64,000 nt of DNA from Cenococcum geophilum 1.58 (taxonomy: Eukaryota > Ascomycota > Dothideomycetes > Gloniales > Gloniaceae), in contig KV748184.1 in assembly GCA_001692895.1 (NCBI GenBank), positions 2,790,001-2,854,000 on the forward strand, in the 5' to 3' direction. Numbering within the stretch: the first letter of the stretch is position 1; each line of letters starts with the position of its first letter. The translations under genes and the position numbers were made by a program. This document shows, in pieces, positions 23,594 to 36,745 of the stretch. The notes under the pieces were generated by a model that saw nothing but the letters and a program-made list of their open reading frames with translations, did not search any database and was not told where the DNA came from.

Positions 23594-25335
23594 ACTAATA
23601 CTACCCCGTTTATAATTAAGGGAAAAACAATTATACTAGGGTATACAGCTAAGATTCTAGGGGTAGTTATAGATGCGGAGCTTCGGTATAAGTAATATAT
23701 TATAAAAGCAGCCACTAAGGGCCTTATCGCAGCTATAGTACTAAAGAGACTCCGAATGGTATCCCCCTTAACCGCAAGATAGCTATTTGGGGTAACGGTA
23801 GCGCCGGTAGTAGACTACGCCTTAAATATCTGGATACACGTCTATAGGGGTTCCGCTATAGCCGTAATAAATAAAGTATAAAGAATTGGAGCGTAGGCAA
23901 TTATAGGAACTTTCTATATAGTAGCTATAGTTATTAGGGAAGCCGAAGCAAGTATATGGTTAGTACGCGAGCAGCATTTAAAGAGGGCTATTAAGCTATG
24001 GGTTAACCTCTATACGCTATATAAAACGAACCCGCTCTTAAGGCTCCGCATAAAGGTGCTCTAGAGGTTTACGTCCCTACTATAAAAGATAGCCTATACA
24101 TACCGATATACACTAATAGATAAGATAAAGGTTATTTAACCTTACGTAGTACCACTATGGGAGGACTGACTACCTATAAGTATTAACCTAGATAAAGATA
24201 GGGCAACTAAAGCCGCTAACTTCGTTTAAGGTATATAGATCGCAATAAGCTCGTCTGGGAGGAGAGGCATAGTAAGAATGGGAGGTGTTATCTACGATAC
24301 CCTTAGTAATATACTAAACAAGGAAGTGGTTATATACTTAACTACACTAGAACTAAGAGCAGAACAGAACCTATACACGGCTAAACTAATAGCAATATTA
24401 TTAGCGATAAGACGCTTACTACTAGATCTATAGGGGAGATAGATTACTATATTTACTAGTAATTAGGCAGCACTACTAGCGCTTAGCTAACCTAAGCACT
24501 AGTCCGGCTAAATAAGTATTGCATAGATCTATAATATAACCCGCACGCTAAGGCAAAGAAGTAACTGCGTCCTTATAGCATGGGTCCTAATATAAGGGGA
24601 GTTCGTATTAGGTAAGAAGGTAAAAGAAGTAGCATAGCGGGCTACTACGTAAGGACGCCTACTGTAAGGACAATAATACTAGGCCAAGGCTACAATAATT
24701 AATACAGCAAGAGTAAGACAGTGGGGTAGGAAAATACTACTAGAAGGAGTAGGAAGGTACTTAAGAAAAATAGATATAGCGCTACTAGGTAAACATACCC
24801 GTAGGCTATATAACTCTCTTAAGCGAGAAGAGGTAAATATGTTAGCCTAACTACGGACGGGAATAATACAACTTAATAGATATCTACACCGGATTAGAGC
24901 GGCAGAATTAGATTAATATAACTACGGATAAGTAAGAGAAACAGTAGAATATTTCCTTTTTAGGTATATAAAATAGATAGCGTATTAAGAATAAATGCTA
25001 TAGCAAACAGATATAAGACGAGGCAGCTTATCCTTCTACCTTAGGGGCAAGGCGCCATCTAACCCTAGACAGTAGACACTAAACGTGGACGTGGTCCAAA
25101 CGACAGTAAAATATACAATAGCCACCGGACGACTTAAGGCAGAACCGGATCAATAACCCACCCACCACAGTTAAACCCTCCCCCCCCCCCTTACACTTCG
25201 ACCAACCTACACCACGCACCCTTGTGCCACTAGCAGATCTTGCTTTAATCGCCGAAGATAGGACAATGAACACTTGGAGGAACAGCCCCCCAAGACTACC
25301 TGCTACTAACCACCCACGAGATCTCGCAGAATAAG
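23594..25335 (+). pseudogene. LINE ORF2 part C: RT thumb/connection and RNase H
   Basis: The frame resumes in PFIIKGKTIILGYTAKILGV, a block conserved in fungal LINE RTs (I-LGV-LD). RNase H remains with SSGRRGI and TSN-AALLALS are at about 24245-24495. The C-terminus contains VKYTIATGRLKAEPD near 25107, then a polyC stretch near 25180, and ends near 25335. It is RIP-degraded like the rest. Confidence 0.82.
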
Positions 25336-25715
25336 GTATTAGTAACACTAGGGAGTACTGAGTAAGGCATATGTACGGGCTTGTACGAGAATATGGCGAG
25401 ACTAAAAGGAGCGAAAATATGTAATATAGTACTAGTGCCCTTTAGGCTTAGTGCCTCCGGGCGGAATAAACATCATCATCATTATACACTTGGCTGACGC
25501 TAGCGTTGGGGATCACTTGAAGAGGCTGACAAAGCGTCAGAACCTAATAATGCGTATTGATAATTTGTATGCTTTGTGAATCCATTGGTCCCATCCTTCC
25601 CAACTCGCGCCGATGCAAATGCTGCTGAAAGCATAGTCACTGTATTCCAACCATTTGAAAATAAAAAATTCCACCATCTCAATGTCCCAAACGCCTTTGA
25701 TGCAGTTCGATCAAC

Positions 25716-28700
25716 TCACCTCTCCGTAGCATCTGGAAATATTGCTTGCACGAATTCATCGAGAAGCGTGAACGCTAAATGCGTGCTATAGGACCGTGAT
25801 AATATTAGACACCCAGCAGATGTTAAATGAAAGAAACCTAAAAGCAACTTACTTGAGCCTCTGATTATTAACCGTCGCTAAAATCCTTCTACTAGCCGCT
25901 TGCGCATTCGCTCTCCCAACCACACTACCCGCTAAATCGGGCACTAGGGTAGCCAACACGAGTCCAGCTTCCTTACGGCTCCTTACTTTCTCTGCAGAGC
26001 CGCGCACTGTGGCTTCCTTCATCTCTCCACCTGGCCATATTGTCGCTTTAATGAGTTCGAGGTATTTAACTACATTTTCCTCGGAAAGAAAAAGCTTTGC
26101 ATGTTCGCGGACTTTGCGTTCAATGGTACCACCAAGAAGTTGATGCAGGACAACGACAACGGCACGGCCACGCAGCCAGTTGCTCTCACGGTTAAGCTCA
26201 AATGCCTCAAGGAAGAGGTCGCAAATAGGTTTGACGAACGGCTCTAACTCCCGATTTTCAAAAGCACGAAGCTCTGCTTCTGCTTCTGCATCCGTGGTGG
26301 GATCGGTGCCAAGAACGGCAGAAGTAGGGATGATAGGAGCCGCAACGCCGTTACTGGCTAACTGACTAGTCGCGGCGGAGATGAGATTTTGGCCCGCAAC
26401 GGAGAGCTGATCGAGGACTGGAATGTTGCCCAAGAACTCTTCCATACCATCAGTGACTGAATTGTAGATCCGGGTGACAAAGTCGCGACTATCAGATTGC
26501 GAAGAGCTCAAATCGGAGTCCGATATGGCCTGTTGCGAAAGGAAAGCGCGAAGGTCTCGGCTGCGACAAATGGCCGGAATAAGAAGAAGTTCCTGCACGC
26601 GATAATGAGTTAGATGTATCATGGTGAAGGAAGGAATTCAAGCAACATACACGAAGATACCTCTCGAGCCCTAGACGTCGTTTTTGCAGAAAGTCCTTTT
26701 GCAATTTTAAGACCATTTGTCGACGGGGAAATTCTAAGTTTCGAACCTCGGGATACTTTGCTCGCAGTCGTTTATTTAATTCGTGGAATTCACTGTATCT
26801 TCGAGTGACGACCCATGTTGCAGCAGGCATCTGATCTCCTGCTCGCCTACGGACCTCAATCATGTCTAAAAGGAATGAGTCACGCTACAGCTATAGAATG
26901 GAGCTTGACTTACACATTGCATATTCACGACCGTCTTCCTCGTTCCCCACGATAATAGATTGTATGAACACAGTTGCACGACCGTATAAGCTGTTGTCAC
27001 TTTCTTGAACAATATATTGCTGTCTCTGTAACTCCTTTCTTTGGATTTCCCTTTTTAAACTTGCCTTTGACTTGCGGAGAATTCTGAGTTCAGCGGCATT
27101 ATTCGTCAACTCCGCCTTCGTAGTCAGCGAGTCCACGATCGATTCTTGAGTGACCAATCTCTCAATATCTGAACTCAGTGCGTCAATAGCTTCAGCCAAA
27201 CCTAAATCGCCAGGCGCGGCCTCGTGGATCTCGTCCTCTTCTATTTTCTCATTGACGTCTGAATCTTCAACTTCATCTTCAAGAAATTTTTCCTCCTCGC
27301 CAAAGAGATCATCATCCGTGAAGACGCCTAGACGTGATGGTTCACCAACGAGCCCAAGAGAGGCAATGCTTGGCTTCGCATTTCCTTTTTTCTGGATCGG
27401 TGGCATCGGCGGGACAGGTTGCGGTAATTCGAGAGAGCCCTTCATTGAGTCATTGTCTTGTGGCGAGGTAATGCTTGGTTCAGAGAAGAGTGAGTTCTTA
27501 TCAGGTTCGTCTTCCATGATGTCATTTAACGCTGCTTGCATGGCATCAACAACTTTGGCATCGTTAGCATTAGCTCGGGAAGATTCTATATCCGAGTCGA
27601 GGCTTTGGGTGGAGCGAGCTAGAGGATCACTGTCATAGTCGTCGTCGAATAATGGAGTTCGTGGTGATGTGCCGTCTAAGGAACGCCGTGCAGGAACTTC
27701 TCCTTCTGCGGGCTTTACGTAACCTTTCAGGTCCGAGGACGAGACTACGGCTCTTCGAAGGTCAGGCGGTTGTAGGATGTGTCTGGCAGATTGTGCACGG
27801 GTCACCTTAGATGGCACTATTAGAGAGGACGGCTTGCTTTTGTCCTGTGACCCGTTTTTGCCCATAGTCGGGCTGGAAGTGACACCGGTTGCCTCGTCCA
27901 TGGCAAGCCATTTGAAATAGAGGTCTGATTTCTTAAATCTTCGAAAATAGGGTTCCTGCAATTCTTCATAGACAGCCGTTTGTGCTTGCAATATTGCACG
28001 TCTGGCTGCATGATACTGCATAGGCGTGGCGGTCTTTCCAGCTTTCAAAAAGCCGGTGACAGCCTGCCTAGCCTGAGGCAAGATTTTTAGCTCCGCCTTC
28101 GATAAATATGCATCGTTGATTTGGGCTAGATCAGCGCGATCGGATTCAGTCCATGCTGGAAGTGCTCCTAGATATTCCTCTGGCTCGTCCGTGTCCCTTT
28201 CTAAGGGGTTTCGAAACCCATCAACAACAATCCAGAATTGGACCAGGCACATCAAATTCAGCCGATCCATATATTCCATGAAGCATGACAGTCCTGAAGC
28301 ATCATAGAGAACCTCTCTCAATGAAGCATTTTCAAATTTCGAGGCGGTCCGCTTGTGTGCTTGTGGCAATTGTACCGAGAGCTTTTGTTTAACTGACCCT
28401 CCAGCCCCCAGTGTGGCGACCCTTTGATCTAAGATCCGTTTTCCAGTTTCGAGTCGACGAATATATACTGGATCTTGGCCCTCCACTGCAGATTCCCGCC
28501 GGAGCTGACTAGCTACCTCACTTCGGAAACGTCGAGCATCTGAAAGGGTGTTGGTCTGTCTAATTGCCCTTATAAACCTCTCAAATTTCCGCTCATTATC
28601 ATTAGGAGATAGTTTTGGGAATGGTGCATTCCTTGGAGACTTCAGTGAAGGCGGAGCATGTTCGTCAAGAGCTGCGCGAAGTTTTCGAACTGTTTTGCGG

Positions 28701-29699
28701 TCTTGTAGCATTGTTCGGCCCTGTATTGTGGTCAGCGGATTGTGACGTAAAGACGTAAAGAACTCTTACATATGCCTCCATCAACTGGTTCCAAGTATCC
28801 GGATCAGATAGCATTTGCATAACAGGGAATAGGACTGCGCAAGCAACAATTTCCTTAATTAATACAATCACAGCTGGGCTGGTGGTCATGCTCCTAGGAA
28901 GAACCTTCGGGATGAGTCTTGTTACTATGCCCCGTAAATGTTGCTGCTGGACCAATTTTGTATTCGAGTACGCCAACGATGCTGCTGGATGTAATTTGCC
29001 ATCATTATACTTTCCCGCAATTGCCAAGTCAAGCTCTTCAGACTCAGTAAAAGAACGCGTGAGCCTTTTTCCTCGCACCACCCGCTCCGCTTCGTAGAAG
29101 TCCCTCATGTGACTAGTAATCAGTGGTACCATTCGCGAGACTACAATCTCTACCATATCCACTGCCAGAACCCTATCCCGAATATCGCTCAAAGCGGCTC
29201 TCACAGCTCGATCGACCTCATTTGCGAATGTCGGCCTGCTGCTAATATTCCTGTACCAGCCGGAAACAAAATCCCGTAGAATGAGGTCAATCAATAAATC
29301 GAAGTTATCGGATATGACGAAGGACGCTGGATACAGCGGCTCCCTTTTGTACTGCGATCTCCTCTTCAGAGCCTCCGTTTCCATCCTCCATGTCTCCGGT
29401 GTAACAAACGCCACATGCCTTGCTCCATACCCCTCTCCTGATCTTTCCTGATATTGCTTCCCACGAGAGGTAGATATTATGAGCCATCCTAGGATAGCAA
29501 CGGTGCTGGCAGCTCCAGCAAAGAATGCATACGGCAGATAGCGAAGAGTGGGGACCCAATGGGTGACGAAACCCCAGGAGATGAAAGCGATGATAATTGC
29601 GATAATTACATCTCTGCGACGAAGGGCCATAGTCCGGGGAGAGCCATATGCAGTCGATCCAGCATTTTGCACTGGCGGGGTTCTGCTCTGCAGTGGCAT
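25716..29699 (-). CDS. mdm1: Mdm1/SNX-type protein: PXA, RGS, PX and nexin C-terminal domains
   Basis: Exons complement(join(25716..25785, 25853..26592, 26651..26865, 26914..28720, 28770..29699)) give 1253 residues; introns are 48-67 nt. Two N-terminal hydrophobic helices (about 29-75) would anchor it in the ER. They are followed by PXA (about 120-310), an RGS-like domain (about 443-581), an acidic low-complexity linker, PX (about 890-985, with RRYSEFHELNKRL) and nexin_C (about 1095-1253). The last exon was missed by simple reading-through: splicing CTCAA to CACGCATTTA yields RLNTHLAFTLLDEF, which is the family's C-terminus. Yeast Mdm1 tethers the ER to the vacuole and lipid droplets; the same role is inferred here. 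The start at 29699 could alternatively be the ATG at about 29630. Confidence 0.92.
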
Positions 29700-30825
29700 C
29701 GACGCCGACTATCGCTTTTCGATTCTCGCTTGCCGAAGACAAACAAAGCTGCAGTCAATGGGAACGTCATCTTTCAACACCCATTACGAATTCATCTAAC
29801 CATCGCTCTGACACCGATGTTTCCTCAAGATTGTAGTAAGAGACCGGAATTCAAGCGAAATCCAGGAAAATGAAAGCTCTTTTGCGAACTCACTCTATGG
29901 AGAAGATGAGCTGAGGTCTCTGCTATCGCTATTACTACAACTGCCGCCTTGCATTCTTGAATGCTTAGAAAAGGAGAAGGCCCCCAAATGGTAGATCATA
30001 AAATATGCATTAACGTGAGGAATCTTAGCCGTATCTGTTTAGATATCGAAGGAAGATCCCAGGTCCAATTGGGCTACATACGCTCTCGGACAAAGAATCA
30101 TTGCAGCAAGCTTCCCCACGCTCTAACAACCCTTTCTGTCCTGTTTGGGATGTTAAGTATTCTCCTAACTGTCCGAGGTCCTAAAAACCGCCTAGTCGTA
30201 TTGTTGTAACCCTACATGCTTTTTTATTCGCTCCTCCGCGGGCATTTTCCTATCCGAACAGACCGCCTGTCTTCTGTCAGCCTCCCCTAATCAGCCGACA
30301 GGGCTTGTTCCTGCAGTGCTTTTTACACTACTGTCGCCAAGCTGTTTTAGACTGCCCGCAAATATCGTATATCGGCTGTGGCGTTATGTACGGAAGGTGC
30401 GTATCTTGAGTAATTCCGCTTTCTACAAAGAAGAGTTAAATCAGATCAGCTCCAAGTGCGACTCGAGCCATTCAGAACAATCACCATAGGGTACAGTATA
30501 AAAAACAATGCAGTAGCAATTGAGGATACCTCCACGCGTTTGAGGGATCCTTGCTTCAATATGATATTCTCCAGGGATCAACTTTCTTTGCTTTTTCCAC
30601 ACGCAGGAGAGATAAGCATGGTCCAGCCAAGAGATGTTGTTCCTGCAAAATTCCCGCCTGAGCATTCATGAAATCCCGAGGAGTTTGAAATATCAATTCT
30701 TCATCGTGGGTCTTTGAATGGGGGGCAAATGATAAGATGTTGTTTTAAATATAACATGAAAGCTTTTCACACAGTATACTTAGGATTCAAGTAATGATAA
30801 TCAGTTTCCTTCCTCATTTTCGATT
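29700..30825. promoter_or_regulatory. Divergent intergenic region between Mdm1 and receptor genes
   Basis: This 1.1-kb stretch separates two divergently transcribed genes and must hold both promoters. No coding frame is convincing, and no specific operator was recognised. Confidence 0.4.
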
Positions 30826-32210
30826 ATGCTTTTCATTATGGGTGTTTTGCTAAAGGAAGTGCTGTCTGCACCAGTGTCGATTAGGGAGATTCGTACTCTC
30901 AATGCTGTTATTCTTGTAGTATCGTTATTGTCTGTGATCGGGGCGGGATGGATCATATTAAGTTTTCTGGTACGTTAGGTCCTACTACAATCGACTTGTA
31001 CCCTCATCTGACTTTAATTTAAAGCTGTTTAGATCGGTGAGAACATTTCGACACCAACTTATCCTGTAAGTTTGGCTAGCGTGTCTCCGGGGGTTCTCCA
31101 TGGCTGATCTTTATAAGAGGTCTTGCCATCAGCGACTTATGGATGGCTATTAATTTCATGTCCTCCACGGCGGTCAATCTTTCTGGCTATTTACTCTCAG
31201 AAAAGCCGCAGAAGCCATTCTGTAGTTTTAATGGATTCATGACGCAGCTTTTCGTTGTCCAGAGTATGTGGAAGTGACAGATGATCATTATCCATGCATG
31301 TCTAATTAGTTGCGTAGCGGACTATTGGGTGTTGATGATTGCTATTTGCACATTCTTGATATTGGCAAACTACAAGCACCAGTCCTCTTGGATTCAAGAA
31401 CACCGCATCGTCCTTTGGTGTCTCCCGTGGGGGTTCTCGACTTTGTGGGCAGCCTTAGGCCTTGGCATAGCCGGATACGGCAACATCGGGGCTTGTAAGT
31501 GTCTTCGATTCCTCTAACATAACAAAGCCTGCTCCAATGGCCATTCCATTCTGAATACTTATATTTCTCGTAGGGTGCTGGTTCACAAGTGATCGAACGC
31601 GCCTATTAGTCAACTTTATTCCACGCTGGATAATTATTCTCGTTATCCTTGCACTTTACCTGCGTCTATACTCTCTCATTTATAAAGCCCATACACGTTT
31701 CACGAGCTTCGACCAGGAGGCCGCCGGAACGCCAGAACCTGAGGCCGAATCTGTGTCCTCGACAAGATGCATAGGCTGTCCGAACGGGAGTATGGGTCTG
31801 GGTTCTGGTCTGGGTTCTAAAGATAATGAGAGGGGTGCTGGTACGAGAGGTGTAACACAAATGCGGAAACCGAGTCCAGTGTTGAAGAAGTTGGCATACC
31901 AGATGATGGCATACCCTCTCATGTACATGCTTATATGGACCATTCCGACTGCCGTCCGCATATACCAGTCGGTCACCGGCAAACCAGCCTCGTTCGGGAT
32001 TGCTACTGTTGATAAGGCATGTTCGCTTCCGAATCCGAGGGCCTTCTTCGATGTTGACGGTTTGTGTAACAGGCTTGTATAGTTATTCAGGGTTTTGCCG
32101 ACGCCCTGATCTATGGCTTTAATGAGTCCTCCTTGAGCGTCTGGCGGGAGCGATTCTCTAGGTGTAAGAGTAATAGTAGTTCCACATTCACCGGTGGTGC
32201 TCGCTGTTAA
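30826..32210 (+). CDS. Seven-transmembrane G-protein-coupled receptor (Git3/cAMP-receptor-like)
   Basis: Six exons, join(30826..30969, 31025..31065, 31118..31263, 31318..31494, 31574..32020, 32083..32210), encode 360 residues; the introns are 52-79 nt. Seven hydrophobic helices are visible: TM1 NAVILVVSLLSVIGAGWIIL, TM2 LILGLAISDLWMAINF, TM3 around TDYWVLMIAICTFLILAN, TM4 after HRIVLWCLPWGF, TM5 FIPRWIIILVILALYLRLY, TM6 YQMMAYPLMYMLIWTIP and TM7 FIQGFADALIYGFNE. A long third cytoplasmic loop has a Gly/Ser stretch. The ligand is unknown; fungal receptors of this type sense nutrients or related cues through Galpha/cAMP. The last intron uses an unusual GTTCGC donor, so the extreme C-terminus is less certain. 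Confidence 0.85.
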
Positions 32211-32898
32211 TGTCGATTCTATCTAGCATCTTGGCGGTATTTTGTTTCTATTTCGTGTGGCTACTCTTGTATTTCTACTCAAGGGTTTCACATGCAGCTC
32301 TGAATACACCGTTGATTTATGGGCTGTTGTGGAAAGTTTGGATGGTGCGAGTCAGGGAGGAGGTACAGACATAGCCCAGCAGATCCGAGCCACGTCCACT
32401 GGACACTATAAATATATTACAACGAGCTCCAAACCTTCGGAGACATATAGCGACATTTGAACTTGCCCCGTACCCGAGTTTGCCCAAGATTCGTATGTAT
32501 TGCGGCTGGATGCTAGAGCACATTCTGTCCTAATTTTGGACGATATAGTTGGGCTGAAGGAGTGTGGATGCTTGGTGCCAAATGTCCCGAGCGCGTTCTC
32601 AAGTTATAAATTGAACCATTCTTTTGGCATTTTGATAATTTCAAAACACATATTTGTGATAGAAGACTTCGACTTGCATCGGGCGTAGTTAGATCGCGCC
32701 CATTTCTCAGCTGCATTGGCATGCACAGGATATTACAGCGCTCAAAAGTTTTTAGGCATGGTGATAACTGCAACCCTTGAATGACAATATGATCTCAATA
32801 TTGTCCGCGGTATATATTTGGTACAGTATGAAAAACTGCTCACTTAGAAATACAGAAATACCATGATCACTAGCACTTGATGTCCGTCCGCCGAACCT
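32211..32898. other. Convergent 3' region between receptor and VPS11
   Basis: This holds the 3' UTRs of two convergent genes. Short open frames here have no coding character. Confidence 0.45.
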
Positions 32899-35800
32899 CT
32901 ACTCTACAGAGCCAACTCCCATAACTCCTCTCCCAAACCACTCACTCACTGTGCCAAACTTATCTCGACTCCTTCCGAGCGCATCCAGGAACAAATCATG
33001 CCGCTCTGCACTTTCCTCCTGTGCCTTTTTAATGGCCTTGATCGTTGCATTCTGTGGTGTGCACAGTGGACACTCAGCATCCTCCAACTCTTCGTCAGAT
33101 GAAATATTTAAACAGGGATACTGATGAAACGAATGTTTACATAGGAAGTGCACAGTGGGTAGTTCAAGAGGCGAGCCACATGACGCGCAGCGAGTTGCTT
33201 GGAAGACGACGGGTTTGGAGTCGATGGCGGCGAGCTCGACTTGTTTAGTGACCGTGTCATTACGGAATGTTTCGATCATGTGTCGGTTATTTGATATTTC
33301 CTGTCGCTCACGCTCGATTGTTCTGCTGAGATAGTCTTTTATCATACCCATAGTTGCAACACCATTGACGCTAAGTGTCTGGATAACCTGCAGCGGCGCC
33401 ATGAGACCATCTTGGTCGATTTTTTCAAGAACGGCATTTAGTTCGTCGCCGGCTTCTTCGAGGATGGTAGGGCTGGAGGTGAAGTAAGCAAGGGCAGCAG
33501 GATAGAGTTGAGGATCTTCAGGGCCGTATTTGCGCAACGCTTTGATGGCACCGACGGTATCCTTGGCTGATGTATATGAGCGGAAGATGTCGAAACGTAG
33601 ACCTTGCTGTTCGCGAACTAAGATAGTGCCATCGCGGAAATTGGACAAATGGGACAGAAGTAGAACATTGGATGTATCAATAGGAATCTAGCAAGAATTA
33701 GTCGTGTGTGAGGGGCTGTTAGAAGCACTTAATCTCACGTCTTTGCCTTCTACAAGATTTTTGGCTTTTGTTTCCCACTCCTCCCGTTCGCTATCTTTCT
33801 TCGAATTTGCCGTATGGAGGTACATCTCAAATAAAGTTGTGTAAAGATCGCCTTTGTCATCTTCATTTAACTCATCCGCTTTAATACATGCCTCCAAGAA
33901 TATCACGAACTCTGCTGCGTGATCAACGAAAGCAGAAAAGGCCGTTCGCGGCTTCGGAACTTTGTATTCTGGGGGTGGTTCATCAATATTCGTTTCAATA
34001 ATCTGAGCCTGGCTGAGTGTAGGCTTCTGCTCTCCAGCCGAAGCAGGTGATTGGATAACATTAGTGTTCATGTATGGAAGAGGCAAGAGAGCAGCAAGAT
34101 TCTGAACAGCACTTGAGGCTATGCCCATCCCTTGAGACGTTGGAGCATTAGGTACAACAATTGCGTCCTTTTTGGGGCGGAATCTGCCGGTATAATAATC
34201 TATGAAGATTTGTGTTGTATCTCTTGGACGATGCTCTAGCAATACGGTCGCATACTTCATAAGGTTGTGGTAGGCCTTTCAAAAGTTAGTTTCCCTTTGC
34301 GCAAATAGTCTGTTAGCTCACGTTTTCTGGTTCCAACCGCCAGATGTATGCTAATGCCTCAGCATATCGTTTAGAGTCTTCAATCAGGATATCAACAACT
34401 AATTCATGTTCATTGTGTTTCCTCGCAAGATAAGCAGCTTGGTCGTAGTAACCACCTTGGCGACACATGGAAATGGCCGTATCCAGGTCGAATTTAAGGT
34501 CCCCCGGTGATTTGATGAATTGCTCAAGCTTATCCACATCTTTCAGCTTGGCATAACAATTTAGAAGCAGAGTGGTATGATCTGATGTTGCTTTGTGGTG
34601 ATCGTGGAGCTCTTCGAGATACTCAATAAGGTTATGTATTCTTTGCGTATCAAGGAACTAGTTGATTTCATGAGACTACAGGCAATTTGGGTCGTTGGAA
34701 TTGGAAATACCTTTCGAATCACTTGAGAAGGTTCCGTGTTATCAATGGCTTTAAGGTATTGTTGCATCGCAGTGTCGTAGTCTTGTTTTTGGTACAGATA
34801 ATCACCATACTTCCGAAGGATGATATTTTGTTGCGCGGCACCAAGTCCAGCCTTCTGAGCAAGGTTGATTGCGAGAAGGTATAGGTTACGCTGATACAGA
34901 AGATCGAGCTTCTGCGGAAAGGCTTTCTCATGGTATCGGAAAATCTGGTGGATAAGTTAGAGCACGGAGAATTCGAAGGATGGTTTGCTTACTTTTCCAT
35001 CCGTGGTAAGGATAAATAAATCACCCCATTCGGACACCAGAGCCTTCACTTGGGATGATAAGGCTTCTTGGTGTGCTATGAATTTCAAATCGATGTTGAG
35101 AAGCGTAAAACTGGACGTGTTGAAGATGTCATCTGCATGGCTACCGCCGCCGAAGGCTCTCAATGGGCCTGACCTAGTAATTGTGTTTGTCTTTGGAGGT
35201 GAGACAACAGCAACATAGTCCTTGAAAATTGTGATCATCTTTTTCTGGCCCTCATAAGCATAAAATGGCCCTCTCCCATGAAGACCATAGGTATATATAG
35301 CATCATCCCTTGCGACAATAACATCACGGGTAGCCTTGTCAACTGTCATACATTCCACACCACAGCCTGTTTCATCCAACGATCGTGCTGGCTGTCCTTG
35401 GCCTCTTCCAGATATTACGAGTGTGGCAATTCGACCGGTAGTTGCGATATATAGCGTTGTGATATTCCCCTCTCTAAATTCAATGCCAGTTATAGGTTCC
35501 TCGGATTCAAATACCGTCCGCTGTCTTGCGCCTCGATCATGTATTAAATCACCTCGAACTACAGTGACTGCGCCGTTTGCAAACCCAACAGCAAGCTGGG
35601 AGAGATCATCTAGGGCTGCAAAGGCCGAAATCTGAACCATTAGCAATTCGTTTTATGTGAAAGGCTCTGCCACGGTGCTCACTGGGAATTGTTTTCGCCC
35701 ATTATGTATTGTGAGCGTGCTTTGGCATCGAGGTATCCCAGTTTTCTTCTCAAGCTTGTCAAGTGCCCAGACTTTCAAGATTGGTTCACTGGATAGATCT

Positions 35801-36110
35801 TCTGCTATGGTGACAAGTAATGAAGTGCCCTGCACTTGCTTCATGTGTGTGATAGCTCCGACATCATGCGCCTTGAAGGACCGAACAACTTTGAATGATT
35901 GTGAGAGGATTTTGACGGTACCATCTGCGCTGCCAAAGAAGACACTCTCTGACCCTGAAGCTGCGGAGGTGATGTTGCCTTGCTAGTATATATGTTAGAC
36001 CTAGGTAATGAAACCGTGAGCGGAGGTAATACTTCAGAGAGAGAGGCGCTCTCGTCGTCAGGAAGCTTGACTTGAGAGACATCAAAAAATTTGAACACTT
36101 TCCACTGCAT
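32899..36110 (-). CDS. vps11: Vps11/Pep5, HOPS-CORVET subunit with C-terminal RING
   Basis: Seven exons, complement(join(32899..33687, 33739..34275, 34322..34657, 34711..34944, 34993..35631, 35683..35982, 36033..36110)), give 970 residues. All six introns are 46-53 nt and in phase 0. The N-terminal half is a beta-propeller (KFFDVSQVKLPDD at the start, then SVFFGSADGTVKIL). The middle has clathrin-repeat helices (LIEYLEELHDHHK, TAISMCRQGGYYDQAAYLA). The C-terminus carries a RING-H2: CASC (875-878), CKHSFHQYPC, CPLC (914-917). Vps11 is a core subunit of the tethering complexes for endosome-vacuole fusion. Length and motif order match the family. Confidence 0.95.
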
Positions 36111-36745
36111 GCTATTAGCTGCGAACCTTTGCTACACTAAAATATGCGTACCGAATTCAATGCCATCACAGTCAGCTAGCCATGTTCATGTTCTTCAGCA
36201 TCACCAGGCGACATTTACGCAGCTTAATGCGGCAAACTTAAATCCGAGGAAGGGCCGACGAATAGCTGTCTGAGTCACGTGGCTTGGCATTTCACTGCTA
36301 TTGTCCCTCCTAAATTCCTTCCAGGTTACGTTCCTCCTTCGACAAACAACTTTCTCCACGCTCTCACTGCGCGTCGCTCCCCTTCATTTCAAACTTCCAA
36401 GACAGCGAACAGGCCGTCTTGCTACTGTTCTTTATCACTCTGCCTCACAGTAACGAGTGATCTGCCATTTCGAAACAAAGCCCTTTGAGTGCACAGCCTC
36501 CTACAACCAGGGTACAGCTCAACGCGCTTATTACAACAACCCATCGGTCGCTCCTCGAAGAAACATCTTCATCGCCCGAGAAGCACCTCACTCATACACG
36601 TAAATCTCACTCTGCTTCCTCGCCGTTGACGGATTCCTCATATCTGCCAGCGGCTTTGAAGATTCGCCTTCCTGTCGCAAATCTGACATCCTTTCCTCTC
36701 AGCCAGCGAACTACCGACAGATATATTTCATCAACAATAATCGAC
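36111..36745. promoter_or_regulatory. Divergent promoter region, VPS11 / Yra1-like gene
   Basis: This 635-bp stretch lies between divergent start codons. Pyrimidine-rich tracts upstream of the Yra1 start resemble fungal housekeeping promoters and 5' UTRs. An open frame continues upstream of the Yra1 ATG to about 36485 but contains no in-frame ATG. Confidence 0.45.

Larger units (their letters stand above)
11215..25482 (+). mobile_element. Tad-like LINE retrotransposon, RIP-mutated, split by two nested elements
   Basis: The element is bounded by the 12-bp duplication TATACACTTGGC at 11203-11214 and 25483-25494. It ends in a (CAT)n tract (25471-25482), as LINEs of this type do. Removing the inserts at 14657-22618 and 22812-23593, with one duplication copy each, leaves about 5.5 kb. 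Contents in order are ORF1 with zinc knuckles, endonuclease, reverse transcriptase, RNase H and a 3' UTR. Stops are mostly TAG in place of CAG/TGG, and CpA is nearly absent. All copies of the coding frames are broken. Confidence 0.9.

Noticed and set aside
11215..25100. Possible mitochondrial DNA or alternative genetic code (AT-rich, TAG common)
   Set aside because: TAG and TAA sit exactly where Trp/Gln codons are expected in retroelement domains, CpA is depleted on both strands, and TSDs are present; this is RIP in nuclear DNA.
27150..27638. Plus-strand Ser-rich ORF of 162 codons
   Set aside because: It is antisense to the acidic linker of the Mdm1-type protein; Glu/Asp codons read as Ser/Phe on the opposite strand.
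30441..30671. Overlapping ORFs on both strands in the Mdm1/receptor intergenic region
   Set aside because: Neither has motifs or spliceable continuation, and mutual overlap suggests chance.
36485..36745. N-terminal extension of the Yra1-like protein
   Set aside because: The frame is open but contains no ATG before 36746, and its composition is that of a leader.
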